Assembly: GCA_040905865.1 (NCBI GenBank)
Contig: JBBDQU010000025.1
Location: forward strand, 1-45,582
From: Alphaproteobacteria bacterium
Lineage (GTDB): Bacteria; Pseudomonadota; Alphaproteobacteria; UBA8366; GCA-2717185
Length of the DNA stretch: 45,582 bases
Reading direction: 5' to 3'
A model generated the notes under the pieces. It ran no database searches. It was given only the letters and a program-made list of their open reading frames with translations, and was not told where the DNA came from. Both the position numbers and the translations under genes were made by a program. This document shows positions 1 to 8,207 of this stretch, piece after piece; the first letter of the stretch is position 1; the number at the start of each line of letters is the position of its first letter.

Positions 1-152
1 GGCATCCCCGGCGGCGAACGGCATTGGCTCAGGGAGGAAAAGCCAGACCGCTTACCGCCAAGACTGTTGTGACCCTCAGCCGGGCGACAGGCGTGGTTCG
101 CGATAATTGCGCGGCACCCATATGAACCTTCCGCCCGGCTTCAGGTTTCGGT

Positions 153-620
153 TCAACGAATACCGTTGTTCGGCGCGCTGCCTGTGGCACCTTGTTCCTG
201 GATTCTTTTCTGCAGTTCCGTTTCGGTAACTTCAAGGTAAACGGCAGGTTTCCCTTCGTCGTTCTGAACCTGCGCCTCTTCGGGTCGAATCATGACTTGC
301 TTTGCGCCCAGTCCCAGAATCCCGCCGATGGACAGGTTGAGCGCGACAATTTCCTGATTGCCGTCGCGCATGATTGTTTCGACTTCGCCGATGTTGTTGC
401 CGTCAACCGTATAGACATCTGCGCCCACCAGGCTTTCATTTATCGTCGTGGCCTGAGGAGTCGGTGCGGTAACGCCTGCGCCCGGCTGCGCCTCCACACC
501 CGGCAGCGCCTCCGCACCCGGCTGTGCCTCCTGGGCAATGGCGGGTGATACCGCCAGCGCCAGCGCGGCAAGGCCGGCTGCCAGTACGTTTTTCGCATCG
601 TTGCGCTTGTTCGTACCCAT
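153..620 (-). CDS. Secreted PRC-barrel domain protein
   Basis: A 155-residue protein with an N-terminal signal peptide (hydrophobic core about residues 12-26, cleavage near the AIAQ at about 29). A Pro/Ala/Glu-rich linker with repeated QPGAE-like units follows, then a PRC-barrel-like domain (about residues 58-130, containing VGADVYTVDGNNIGEVE and a GLGAKQVMI strand). PRC-barrel domains are small beta-barrels found in stress and photosynthetic proteins; exported versions are common in alphaproteobacteria and their role is unclear. I chose the ATG at 620 because AAAGGA lies at a suitable distance upstream and a signal peptide follows directly; a longer frame to 746 has no such features. It is the last gene before the left edge. 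It probably belongs with the stress genes to its right, but I found no EcfG-type promoter with correct spacing. Confidence 0.8.
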   Translation of the reverse strand: MGTNKRNDAKNVLAAGLAALALAVSPAIAQEAQPGAEALPGVEAQPGAGVTAPTPQATTINESLVGADVYTVDGNNIGEVETIMRDGNQEIVALNLSIGGILGLGAKQVMIRPEEAQVQNDEGKPAVYLEVTETELQKRIQEQGATGSAPNNGIR

Positions 621-1059
621 GGTCTGATATCCTTTCAAAGTCGTTTCGACATTCCTGGTAACGCCCCGGCCTCGTCGTTCCTGCCGTATTGCAGCGCAGT
701 CGTTTTGGGGCCGGATTGACCGAAGCAGCAGTCCACTCATCATCACTGACGTCTAGCGGCTTTATTTATTCGCCACCGCAGGATGGAAAATCTCCGGCCA
801 TGGAATAATCACAGCGTGAAACTGCCCGCATTCTGGAATCAACCGTCGCAGCGGTGCCGATAAGAGCCGTTTTAGTCGATACAGGTCAGCCGCGCCTTGC
901 GGTTCTGAATGTCCCAGGAAGAGGGGAAAGTGGTGCGGCGTGTTCGGGGCATGTCAAGAAAATGAGCAAGTAGAGCAGGACCTTAAACAGGCAGCGTTAC
1001 GTGTCCAGATCATCGTCACGGAAGGCGACGTTTCGTGATCTCACAAGGAGACGATAAAA
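621..1059. other. Intergenic region between divergent PRC-barrel and ECF sigma genes
   Basis: This 439-bp stretch separates two divergent genes and should hold both promoters. No open frame in it has a recognisable protein or a good ribosome binding site. A GGAAC and a CGTT occur on the minus strand near 670-690, but only 13 bases apart, too close for an EcfG-type promoter. The sigma-factor gene has a clear AAGGAG at about 1046-1051. I see no terminator or RNA gene. Confidence 0.5.
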
Positions 1060-1572
1060 ATGCTGGACAGGTTTGGCCAACAGTTACCGCGTTACATTCC
1101 TGAAATGCGGCGGTATGCGAGGGTGCTATTGGGGAGTTCGACGGAGGTGGACGATCTCGTCCAGGAAACACTGTGCCATGCCCTGCGAAAGCGCCATGTT
1201 TGGGACAGTGTCCGAAATATCAAGGCATACCTCTTTACAATGCTGCACAACCTTCACCTTGATCGCGCCGGAATGGTGTCGCGGCGCGGACGACAGGTCC
1301 CGATGGAGGACGTGGAATGGCATTTACAGTGTCCGGAACAACAGCCCGATCCGATTGTCTTGCGAGATCTGGAACGCGGCCTGATGGACCTGCGGCAAGA
1401 CCAGCGTCAGGTCGTTATTATGATCGGCGTTGAAGGCATGAGCTACAGGGACGTCGCGAAATCACTCGATATTCCGATTGGAACAGTTATGTCCCGCCTG
1501 TCGCGCGGTCGCGAGGCGTTGCGAAAGAGTATGGAAGGCAGCGTCGACCCGAATATCCATCTGGCCCGCTAG
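1060..1572 (+). CDS. ECF-family RNA polymerase sigma factor
   Basis: A 170-residue protein with the two-domain architecture of group 4 (ECF) sigma factors. Region 2 covers about residues 10-75, with the core-binding DDLVQETLCHAL at 31-42. Region 4 covers about 105-155, with the helix-turn-helix MSYRDVAKSLDIPIGTVMSR at 127-146. There is no region 1.1 or 3. It would direct polymerase to a small set of promoters and is typically held inactive by an anti-sigma factor; an 86-residue anti-sigma-like gene follows 33 bases later. The start has AAGGAG about 8 bases upstream. It resembles the EcfG/ECF15 general-stress type in sequence style, but the NepR and PhyR partners of EcfG are absent here, so assignment to that subgroup is open. 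Confidence 0.92.
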   Translation: MLDRFGQQLPRYIPEMRRYARVLLGSSTEVDDLVQETLCHALRKRHVWDSVRNIKAYLFTMLHNLHLDRAGMVSRRGRQVPMEDVEWHLQCPEQQPDPIVLRDLERGLMDLRQDQRQVVIMIGVEGMSYRDVAKSLDIPIGTVMSRLSRGREALRKSMEGSVDPNIHLAR

Positions 1573-1605
1573 GTTTCTCGCAGGGAGCCAGACTACGGAA
1601 GCCAA

Positions 1606-1866
1606 ATGACACATACGACGTCCAATATAGGTCACATCATTGTAGAGCGTGATATTCACGCCTACGTCGACGACGAGCTGTCTTCCGGCCGGCGAGCCCT
1701 GGCCGAAGCGTATTTGGCGGCGCATCCCGACAGGTTACGCTGCGTCGAGGCATACCGGATGCAAAATGCCCGATTGCGCCTTTTATCAGCGCGAGTTGCG
1801 TCCGACCGCCCTGGCGGTGTTGCAAAACGCATGGCCGGCGGCAAGGCTCCCTTGCCGATCCGGTAA
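1606..1866 (+). CDS. Short anti-sigma-factor-like protein
   Basis: An 86-residue protein whose first 55 residues (ERDIHAYVDDELSSGRR, then an AYLAAHPD segment and an AYRMQNARLRLL helix) match the N-terminal sigma-binding helix bundle of RsiW/ChrR-like anti-sigma factors as I know them. It lacks the HxxxCxxC zinc signature. It also lacks the transmembrane helix and extracytoplasmic domain that normally follow, so it ends just after the sigma-binding part. It lies 33 bases after the ECF sigma gene on the same strand, with GGAAG before the ATG, so it is likely the cognate inhibitor. It may be a naturally soluble minimal anti-sigma factor or a 3'-truncated remnant; no continuation was recognised in the other frames before the convergent gene at 1900. 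Confidence 0.65.
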   Translation: MTHTTSNIGHIIVERDIHAYVDDELSSGRRALAEAYLAAHPDRLRCVEAYRMQNARLRLLSARVASDRPGGVAKRMAGGKAPLPIR

Positions 1867-1899
1867 ATCAATCTTCGATTTCCCGATCGAAAAAGAACG

Positions 1900-2664
1900 C
1901 TACGGACGCACTGCCGTATGCGGCGACTGTTCGACAGGCGCAGGCGATGGCGCGGTATCGGACGCCGCCAAGTCTATTTTTTCAGGTCTGGCTCCGTACA
2001 GTGCTTCAATTCCTGAAATATCGCCCGGTTGCAGGTCACGGAAGGATTCGCGATAGGTGAACGACATCATCTGGCCGGATGCGCCGGCATGATCGAGCCC
2101 AATGGCGTGTCCTATTTCATGAATAAAAGTATAGCGCAGATCATAGACCGTAAGGTCGCCATCGAATCCGACTTTCCATTTTATCAGAGGATTGAGGCAG
2201 ATCAGCGACCTGTGAATTGTGCCGATACCTGCGCCCTGCGCTTCGCTGGAGTCAACATTGGCAAAGGCGAACCGTCGGGGCGTCGATTGGGCTCCAATCT
2301 GTATCTGCGCTGTGGCCTGATCTTCTGTTTCCACAAAAGAAATATTTGCGGCATTTTCCCATGCTGCAAAGGCGGCGTTCACTTCCTCACGTAACACATC
2401 CGCCGAAATACCAGAAGTTGCCAGCAAACCGTCGAGCGAAGTCATCCGGCTGCAGTTTAATGTCGCTGGATGTTCGACAGGTTTTACGACGTATGCATAT
2501 GTGACTTTGGCGCCTGAACCTATCGCCGGATCACCCCATTTGACTTGTTTCCCGAATTTTTCCAACAATCGAAAGTTGTCCAAGGCAAATGCATTCGTTC
2601 CGGGCCACAATGTTGCGGCAATGACGGCGGCCACCAAAATCGTGGTGAAATTATATGCTCTCAC
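1900..2664 (-). CDS. Secreted matrixin-like zinc metalloprotease
   Basis: A 254-residue protein with a signal peptide (residues 1-27, ending GTNAFA). Its central domain carries the metzincin zinc motif HEIGHAIGLDH: His182, catalytic Glu183, His186 and His192. A Met-turn (QMMSF, Met199/200) follows, placing it in the matrixin (M10A) group rather than the thermolysin group. A conserved-looking LQPGDISGIEALYG segment near 211-224 is also typical of matrixins. It is predicted to be exported and to cleave extracellular or envelope proteins. It converges with the anti-sigma-like gene, leaving a 33-bp gap, and has its own upstream region of about 370 bp. The substrate cannot be told from the sequence. 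Confidence 0.87.
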   Translation of the reverse strand: MRAYNFTTILVAAVIAATLWPGTNAFALDNFRLLEKFGKQVKWGDPAIGSGAKVTYAYVVKPVEHPATLNCSRMTSLDGLLATSGISADVLREEVNAAFAAWENAANISFVETEDQATAQIQIGAQSTPRRFAFANVDSSEAQGAGIGTIHRSLICLNPLIKWKVGFDGDLTVYDLRYTFIHEIGHAIGLDHAGASGQMMSFTYRESFRDLQPGDISGIEALYGARPEKIDLAASDTAPSPAPVEQSPHTAVRP

Positions 2665-3033
2665 TGTTTTTCATCCATTTTTCGCATAAAAAAAGGCTCG
2701 GTGGCTGACCCGGACGAAGCCAGCCGGCAAAACCTGTATCAGTTACAATATGCTGATTATTTACGCAATAACGTAGTGTTAACAAACGTATACTTCCCGG
2801 CAGGCCGAGGGGCACGCCACAAAACATGCCACAAGCAGGTCACAATGGGAAGGCGCCGTCGCCGGCGGAAGGAACGCTCCGATTACCCAGGGCGATCAGG
2901 GGATTCATGCCGTTGAAAAGCAGGAGAAAAAATTGGAAGACTGAGTACCGGTTACGGGAACCCCTTCGTGTGGTGCGGACGCCAGGAAAGCACGGAAGGG
3001 GACGGCGGGAAACTGAACGAAATGGACAACCTT
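2665..3033. other. Intergenic region upstream of the metalloprotease gene
   Basis: This 369-bp gap lies between two minus-strand genes. The part nearest the protease (about 2685-2800) is AT-rich, with TTTTTTTATGCG-like and TTAACAAACG-like stretches, and probably contains its promoter; I could not single out a convincing -35/-10 pair. Short open frames on the plus strand read as arginine-rich shadow sequence and are not supported as genes. Confidence 0.4.
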
Positions 3034-3594
3034 TTATGTTTCATCCGCGTCCATTTCATGGACATGAATTTCCGTTCCACCGCAATCTGCTAGGATGTTG
3101 GCGGCCAACTGTTCTTCCTCGGGCGCCCGGATCTTGACCCACAGAAGGATACCGCCCTGCTCGATCTGTTCCTGAAGAAACGCGGCGCGCCCGGATCCGA
3201 CGCGCCATCCCAGTGCTTCGGTAACCGCTGCCGCGCCACCGCCCGCAGCGGCGGCGCCGACAATGGCAGCCAGTGCACCGCCGCCCGTCATGATGGTGGC
3301 GCCGCTGGCAAGGAATGCCGCGGCGACGCCCGCCATCCCGGTCATAAGGGTGCGTCCCTGCCTTACGTCGGTCTCGGATACCGGGGATTGCCGTTCGACT
3401 CCCGAATTTTCGGCAATGTCGTGCGTATCCTCGACGACATGGTCGGGCGACAAAAGCCCTCCCTGCGCGAGCAGACTCAGCTCCGCGTGATCCCAGCCGG
3501 AACTTGTCAGTTTGCTGATCGCCTGTTCCAGATCTTCAGCCTCATGAAACAGGCCGACCAGTTCCCGGTATAGCGATTCATGCTGTCTCGCCAT
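3034..3594 (-). CDS. Hypothetical membrane-inserting protein with Gly/Ala-rich hydrophobic centre
   Basis: A 186-residue protein with three parts. The N-terminal region (1-50) is charged and helix-prone (YRELVGLFHEAEDLEQAISK). A long Gly/Ala-rich hydrophobic stretch at about 82-127 (GALAAIVGAAAAGGGAAAV) resembles glycine-zipper segments. The C-terminal alpha/beta segment (148-180) ends in an acidic tail. This layout is seen in stress-induced proteins of unknown function; I do not recognise a named family. The start at 3594 is set by an AAGGAGGAAT ribosome binding site immediately upstream; longer frames lack one. A GGAAC-N17-CGTT promoter lies about 100 bases upstream, suggesting control by the general stress sigma factor. 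Confidence 0.75.
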   Translation of the reverse strand: MARQHESLYRELVGLFHEAEDLEQAISKLTSSGWDHAELSLLAQGGLLSPDHVVEDTHDIAENSGVERQSPVSETDVRQGRTLMTGMAGVAAAFLASGATIMTGGGALAAIVGAAAAGGGAAAVTEALGWRVGSGRAAFLQEQIEQGGILLWVKIRAPEEEQLAANILADCGGTEIHVHEMDADET

Positions 3595-3692
3595 GATTCC
3601 TCCTTCCACCGTCATCATGATCCTTCCTTCCGCCGTCAGACGGGCCACGGGAATTTCTGCTTTCTGTATATCCTTCAAGCCTTTCATTTTTA

Positions 3693-3718
3693 AACGGGGC
3701 AACGTACCCGCTGGTTCC
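3693..3718 (-). promoter_or_regulatory. EcfG-type (general stress) promoter for gene at 3594
   Basis: Read on the minus strand this is GGAAC, 17 bases, CGTT (GTTCC at 3714-3718 and AACG at 3693-3696 on the plus strand). It matches the alphaproteobacterial general-stress sigma consensus GGAAC-N16/17-CGTT exactly. It lies about 95 bases upstream of the start at 3594 in the correct orientation. Confidence 0.7.
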
Positions 3719-3975
3719 TTCAGGCAGGGGACATCGCCGTCATTGCGTCCCGCTCGCCTCCAGCCAAAAGGCGCCGAGTCGGCCATTGAAAAGCTTCTGG
3801 TTTTGGCTGGAGGCGGCGGATTTCGTTTTCCGGTCCGCTACGGGAGCGGAATTGCAAACGGCACGGGGGTGGCCATCCCGCAGGCTGCGGGCCCCGCCCT
3901 GGCGACTCTGGACGGCAGGCGCTCGACTGCCAGAATCTGCTGCATCGCTTTGCACCAGTTTATTTGCGATTTGTT

Positions 3976-4000
3976 GGAACCTTGGTCGTGTCGCGCTGTT
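3976..4000 (+). promoter_or_regulatory. EcfG-type (general stress) promoter for the hemerythrin operon
   Basis: GGAAC at 3976-3980 and TGTT at 3997-4000, separated by 16 bases, match GGAAC-N16-CGTT with one change in the -10 element. It lies 110 bases upstream of the hemerythrin start in the correct orientation, in the same intergenic region as an exact match on the other strand. Confidence 0.6.
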
Positions 4001-4110
4001 ACTCGTTGTACTGCGGAAGGGCCTCAGGGAACTGCGCCAAAGACCGCATGACTGTTTATGTACAGCTTCCAATGCCGATGCCACCGATAAGCGAAGGAGG
4101 ATTAACCACC

Positions 4111-4569
4111 ATGCCCAACGCCATTGAGCTTCTCGAAGAAGACCACGACAAGGTCCGTGGCCTTCTCAAGAAACTGACTGACAGCGACAACGGAGACCAG
4201 AAGGAACGCGACGAACTTCTGAAGAAAATCAGAAACGAACTGCATATCCACACGCGGCTGGAGGAGGAAATTTTTTATCCTGCCTTCCGGGAAGCCGACG
4301 AGAAAGCCCACGGGGAACTTTATCATGAGTCCATGGAGGAGCATCACATCGTGGAAGACATGGTTATTCCTGACACTGAAGATGCCGACAGGAAAAGCGC
4401 TGAATTTTCCGGTTGTGCAAAAGTTCTGCGGGAACTGGTCGAGCATCACGCAAAGGATGAGGAAGAAGAGATGTTTCCGAAGGCCAAGAAGGCGCTCACA
4501 AAGAAACAACTGGAGGAACTTGGATCCCGTATGGAATCCCGCAAGAAGGAACTGCAGGATTCGCTCTGA
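4111..4569 (+). CDS. Hemerythrin HHE cation-binding domain protein
   Basis: A 152-residue, all-helical, highly charged protein with the iron-ligand pattern of bacterial hemerythrin-like HHE proteins: His12 in LLEEDHDKV, the HIHTRLEEEIFYP helix with His47 and Glu51, EEHHIVEDM, and EHHAKDEEEEMF. Such proteins bind a di-iron centre and are linked to oxygen, NO or oxidative-stress responses. I use the ATG at 4111 because AAGGAGG ends 10 bases before it; the frame extends to 3964 without support. It is the first gene of a five-gene operon with gaps of 32, 13, 18 and 31 bases, behind an EcfG-like promoter, so induction on entry into stress or stationary phase is likely. Confidence 0.88.
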   Translation: MPNAIELLEEDHDKVRGLLKKLTDSDNGDQKERDELLKKIRNELHIHTRLEEEIFYPAFREADEKAHGELYHESMEEHHIVEDMVIPDTEDADRKSAEFSGCAKVLRELVEHHAKDEEEEMFPKAKKALTKKQLEELGSRMESRKKELQDSL

Positions 4570-4601
4570 GGATTTCATGACAACCGGGTGAGGCTGACGC
4601 C

Positions 4602-5261
4602 ATGGCTGACGATAGCAGGATAACCGGTAGGACACATCACAACCGCCGCGGGGGAAAGCTGTGGTTGGGCGTGGGCATCGCGGCCGTTGCGACACTCGCA
4701 GCGGTCGTAGTGCTGGGAGCGAAGGGCGCCCGCGCGGGGCGGCCGCCAGACAGTGCGCCGGGCCGGACGGCAAGGACCGACCGCTTCGGTGGCTTCGCCG
4801 TGGTTGGACGCACGGTAACGATCAACAGGCCACGGAGCGAATTGTACCGTTTCTGGCGCGACTTTAACAACCTGCCGGACTTCATGGAGAATGTCGAATC
4901 CGTGCAGATTGAGGGAGACCTGACGGTGTGGACAATTGCCGCGCCAATGAATCGTACGGTAACCGTCAAGACCCGGATTGTCGACGAACGCGAAAATGAA
5001 CTCATCGCCTGGCGGTCGGTGGAAGGCTCTGAAATCGAAACGGAGGGCCGCGTCACGTTTCGCGAAGCGCCCAATGGCCGCGGAACCCAAACCGAGGCGA
5101 TTATCGCCTACAAGCCGCCCGCAGGCGAACTCGGACGCATTATCTCGGCGCTGTTCCGGCGCGAGCCCGGGATACAGGGGCGGCACGAACTGAAGCGTTT
5201 CAAGATGCTCATGGAAACCGGAGAAGTCGCCCGCTCCGAGAATCGCCGCAAGGCGGCATGA
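4602..5261 (+). CDS. Membrane-anchored SRPBCC-family protein
   Basis: A 219-residue protein with a basic N-terminus and one transmembrane helix at about 20-40. A Pro/Arg-rich linker follows, then a START-like SRPBCC domain (about 64-200; [31 protein letters not shown], later [17 protein letters not shown]). Such membrane-attached proteins with a polyketide-cyclase-like fold are frequent in bacterial stress gene sets; the hydrophobic ligand, if any, is unknown. It is the second gene of the hemerythrin operon, 32 bases after it and 13 before the alcohol dehydrogenase. Confidence 0.82.
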   Translation: MADDSRITGRTHHNRRGGKLWLGVGIAAVATLAAVVVLGAKGARAGRPPDSAPGRTARTDRFGGFAVVGRTVTINRPRSELYRFWRDFNNLPDFMENVESVQIEGDLTVWTIAAPMNRTVTVKTRIVDERENELIAWRSVEGSEIETEGRVTFREAPNGRGTQTEAIIAYKPPAGELGRIISALFRREPGIQGRHELKRFKMLMETGEVARSENRRKAA

Positions 5262-5274
5262 AGGAGATTATGAA

Positions 5275-6450
5275 ATGCGTGCACTCACGTGGCACGGAAC
5301 GCACGACGTCAGAGTAGATAACGTTCCCGATCCTGAAATCGTCAATCCGAGAGACGCGATAGTAAAGGTCACGTCGACCGCCATTTGCGGTTCGGACCTG
5401 CACCTCTACAACGGAGTGATACCCGGGATGGTGGCAGGCGATATCCTTGGCCATGAATTCATGGGAGAGGTGGTGGATGTTGGCAGGGATAGCACGCTGG
5501 AGAAAGGGCAGCGCGTTGTCGTGCCGTTCGTTATCGCCTGCGGAAACTGCTTTTTCTGTGACAAACATCAGTATTCGGCTTGCGACAACTCCAACCCGGT
5601 GGACAAGCAGGATGTCACGGAAACATTGTACGGTTATCCCATGAGTGCGCTGTTCGGCTATTCGCATCTGACCGGCGGCTATCCGGGCGGCCAGGCCGAA
5701 CTCGTGCGCGTGCCGTTCTCCGATACAGGACCCATTGTTGTCCCGGACGGCCTTGAGGATGAACAGGTGCTGTTCCTGTCGGATATCCTGCCCACCGGCT
5801 GGATGGCCGCGGAGAATGCCCAGATAGAAGAGGGCGACACAGTCGCCGTCTGGGGCTGCGGACCCGTCGGGCTCTTTACGATTCAGTGCGCCCTGTTCAT
5901 GGGCGCGCATCAGGTGATCGCCATCGACCACTATCCTAACCGGCTTGCACTTGCTCGCCAATTGGGTGCCGAAATTATCGATTTCGTCCAGACCGACGTG
6001 CGCGAGGCGCTGACCGAAATGACCGGTGGAATCGGCCCGGACGCCGTGATCGATGCGGTGGGAACGGAGGCCCACGGATTTTCCCTCGACAACGTCGTGG
6101 ACACGATCAAGCAGAAAGTCGGCATCGGCACCGACCGGGGCCATGCGCTCCGGCAGGCGATCATGTCCTGCCGGAAAGGCGGCCGGATCTCCATGCCGGC
6201 GGTATATGGCGGCATGCTCGACAAGTTTCCGCTCGGCGCGCTGATGGAAAAGGGCCTGCAACTCAGGACAGGCCAAACGCATGTACAGCGCTATAGCGCT
6301 GACCTGCTGCGCCGTATCCAGGAGGGCGAGATCGACACAACCTTCCTGATCAGCCATCGCCTCCCTTTGGAGGAGGCGCCGGAAGGTTATCGCAACTTCA
6401 ATGAAAACCAGGATGAGTGGACCAAGGTGGTTCTCAAGCCTGCCGCATAA
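5275..6450 (+). CDS. Zinc-dependent alcohol dehydrogenase (formaldehyde-dehydrogenase-like MDR)
   Basis: A 391-residue medium-chain dehydrogenase. The catalytic-zinc residues Cys38 (in ICGSDLH) and His60-Glu61 (GHEF) are present. The structural-zinc cysteines are at 89, 92, 95 and 103 (ACGNCFFC then SAC). The nucleotide-binding fold begins at about residue 190 ([14 protein letters not shown]). The length and the long inserted loop after the structural zinc resemble the glutathione-independent formaldehyde dehydrogenase / threonine-dehydrogenase-like branch; the substrate is not certain. AAGGAG lies 8 bases before the ATG; a nearer out-of-frame ATG at 5270 leads nowhere. It is the third gene of the stress operon and likely detoxifies or reduces aldehydes. 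Confidence 0.9.
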   Translation: MRALTWHGTHDVRVDNVPDPEIVNPRDAIVKVTSTAICGSDLHLYNGVIPGMVAGDILGHEFMGEVVDVGRDSTLEKGQRVVVPFVIACGNCFFCDKHQYSACDNSNPVDKQDVTETLYGYPMSALFGYSHLTGGYPGGQAELVRVPFSDTGPIVVPDGLEDEQVLFLSDILPTGWMAAENAQIEEGDTVAVWGCGPVGLFTIQCALFMGAHQVIAIDHYPNRLALARQLGAEIIDFVQTDVREALTEMTGGIGPDAVIDAVGTEAHGFSLDNVVDTIKQKVGIGTDRGHALRQAIMSCRKGGRISMPAVYGGMLDKFPLGALMEKGLQLRTGQTHVQRYSADLLRRIQEGEIDTTFLISHRLPLEEAPEGYRNFNENQDEWTKVVLKPAA

Positions 6451-6468
6451 ATCAGTGGGAGTAGGGAT

Positions 6469-7254
6469 GTGATAGCTTCGACACCTCTCGCCGTCGTAAC
6501 CGGGGCTTCGACCGGAATCGGGTACGAACTTGCACGGTGTTGCGCGGAAGACGGTTACGATCTGATCATCTGCGCGGAAGAGCCCCGAATCGAGTATGCC
6601 GCGAGAAAGTTGCGCGACGCCGGGGCGCGGCAGGTCGAGGCTGTACAGGCAGACCTTGCGACCGAGAACGGTGTGGACAGGCTGTGTGCGTGGATCGGCG
6701 ATCGGGAAGTCGACGCCCTGCTGGCCAATGCCGGCGTCGGGTTGGGCCATGGCTTCCTGGATCAGGATCTGGGTGAGGCAAAGGGCGTTATCGACCTCAA
6801 TATCACCGGGACAATCAGCCTTATCCAAAAGATCGGCCGTGGCATGCGCGACCGGAACAGGGGACGCATTCTTGTCACGGGGTCGATCGCCGGCTTTGTG
6901 CCGGGCAGTTTCCAGGCAGTCTATAACGGAACGAAAGCCTTCCTCGACAGTTTTTCCTATGCACTCGGTAACGAACTGAAGGACAGCAACGTCACCGTTA
7001 CATGTCTGATGCCCGGCCCCACGGAGACCGAGTTTTTTGATCGGGCCCACATGGAAGACACGCGCGTCGGCCAGGACGACGACAAGACAGATCCTGCGAA
7101 AGTGGCCAGAGATGGCTATGAGGCGATGAAAAACGGCGAATCGGGCATCGTCAGCGGCTTCATGAACAAGGTCGAGACGACCTTCGCAGGCCTCGTGCCC
7201 GAGACTGTCCTGGCGCAGTTGCATCGGCGCAGGGCGGAGCCTGGCCGAAAATAG
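6469..7254 (+). CDS. Short-chain dehydrogenase/reductase (SDR), GTG start
   Basis: A 261-residue classical SDR. The NAD(P)-binding motif TGASTGIG is at 11-18, NAG at 87-89, catalytic Ser139 in VTGSIAG, and Tyr152/Lys156 in YNGTK. The GTG start at 6469 follows GGGAGTAGGGAT and lies 18 bases after the alcohol dehydrogenase stop. The C-terminus is longer than minimal SDRs and contains a DPAKVARDGYEAM segment common in DltE/YqjQ-like SDRs. It is the fourth gene of the stress operon; the substrate is unknown. Confidence 0.88.
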   Translation: MIASTPLAVVTGASTGIGYELARCCAEDGYDLIICAEEPRIEYAARKLRDAGARQVEAVQADLATENGVDRLCAWIGDREVDALLANAGVGLGHGFLDQDLGEAKGVIDLNITGTISLIQKIGRGMRDRNRGRILVTGSIAGFVPGSFQAVYNGTKAFLDSFSYALGNELKDSNVTVTCLMPGPTETEFFDRAHMEDTRVGQDDDKTDPAKVARDGYEAMKNGESGIVSGFMNKVETTFAGLVPETVLAQLHRRRAEPGRK

Positions 7255-7285
7255 GGATGGCTGGGATACAGGAGGAATCGTCGAT

Positions 7286-8158
7286 ATGCCAAGAGACCCT
7301 CGCAATCGTTATCCAAGACCGCCGCAGCCCCCGCAACATCAGCCCATGCCGGGATTTACGGCGAAGATGGAAGATGAGCCGGACCACGGCGAAGAAAGTT
7401 ACCAGGGCAGTGGGAAACTGAAAGATTGCGCCGCGATCATCACCGGGGCGGATTCCGGCATCGGTCGCGCCGTAGCAATTGCATATGCACGCGAAGGCGC
7501 CGACGTACTGGTGGCGTATTATTCAGAAGACGAAGACGCCGAAGAAACCAAGAAATGGGTTGAAAAGGCGGGGCGGCGAGCCGTTCTGGTGAAGTGCGAT
7601 ATTAAAGAGGAATCGCAGTGCAAAAGTATAGTCACGCGCGCCCTGGATGAGTTCGGGAAGGTGGACATCCTCGTAAATAACGCCGCGCATCAGGCCACAT
7701 TCGACAGCATAGAGGATATCACCGCCGAAGAATGGGATATTACGCTGCGAACTAACCTGTCGGGCATGTTCTTTCTGTGCAAGGCGGCGATTCCACACAT
7801 GAAGCCGGGCAGCTCCATCATCAACACATCGTCGATCAATGCCACCGATCCGAGCCCGGGACTGCTTCCCTATGCGATGACAAAGGGAGCAATCGCCAAC
7901 TTTTCCGGCGGGCTGTCGGGTCTGCTGGCCGACAAGGGCATTCGCGTGAACGCCGTCGCTCCGGGTCCCATCTGGACTCCTCTCATTCCTTCCACCATGC
8001 CGGAGGAAAAGGTTGAGAATTTCGGGAAGTCGACACCGCTCGGACGCGCCGGTCAACCGGCCGAACTGGCGGCAGCCTATGTCTATCTCGCTTCAGACGA
8101 TGCGAGTTACGTGACAGGCGCGCTGCTCCCGGTAACAGGCGGGCGGCTGATGCTGTGA
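7286..8158 (+). CDS. SDR oxidoreductase of the YghA/YhdF (general stress) type
   Basis: A 290-residue SDR with the roughly 45-residue Pro-rich N-terminal extension (NRYPRPPQPPQHQPMPG) typical of the YghA/YhdF/glucose-dehydrogenase-like group, often annotated as general-stress proteins. TGADSGIG is at 53-60, NNAA at 131-134, catalytic Ser183, and Tyr196/Lys200 in YAMTK. AGGAGG lies about 10 bases before the ATG. It is the last gene of the hemerythrin operon and converges with the flavodoxin-type gene after about 50 bases. A probable role is aldehyde or ketone reduction under stress. Confidence 0.9.
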   Translation: MPRDPRNRYPRPPQPPQHQPMPGFTAKMEDEPDHGEESYQGSGKLKDCAAIITGADSGIGRAVAIAYAREGADVLVAYYSEDEDAEETKKWVEKAGRRAVLVKCDIKEESQCKSIVTRALDEFGKVDILVNNAAHQATFDSIEDITAEEWDITLRTNLSGMFFLCKAAIPHMKPGSSIINTSSINATDPSPGLLPYAMTKGAIANFSGGLSGLLADKGIRVNAVAPGPIWTPLIPSTMPEEKVENFGKSTPLGRAGQPAELAAAYVYLASDDASYVTGALLPVTGGRLML

Positions 8159-8207
8159 GCGGAGTAACGCCGGAACGCACAACGGCGGCAAATTTTTGTG
8201 CAGCCTT

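Larger units (their letters stand above)
3595..4110. other. Divergent stress-promoter region
   Basis: This 516-bp intergenic region lies between the minus-strand membrane protein and the plus-strand hemerythrin operon. It contains one EcfG-type promoter on each strand (listed separately) and no convincing gene. Two overlapping open frames on opposite strands at 3740-4130 have low-complexity, unbalanced translations and no ribosome binding sites. Confidence 0.6.

Noticed and set aside
660-690. GGAAC and CGTT upstream of the PRC-barrel gene
   Set aside because: Only 13 bases lie between them; EcfG promoters need 16-17.
5209-7305. A 698-residue minus-strand open frame
   Set aside because: It is antisense to the alcohol dehydrogenase and SDR genes, has no known domains and no ribosome binding site; high GC makes such frames long.
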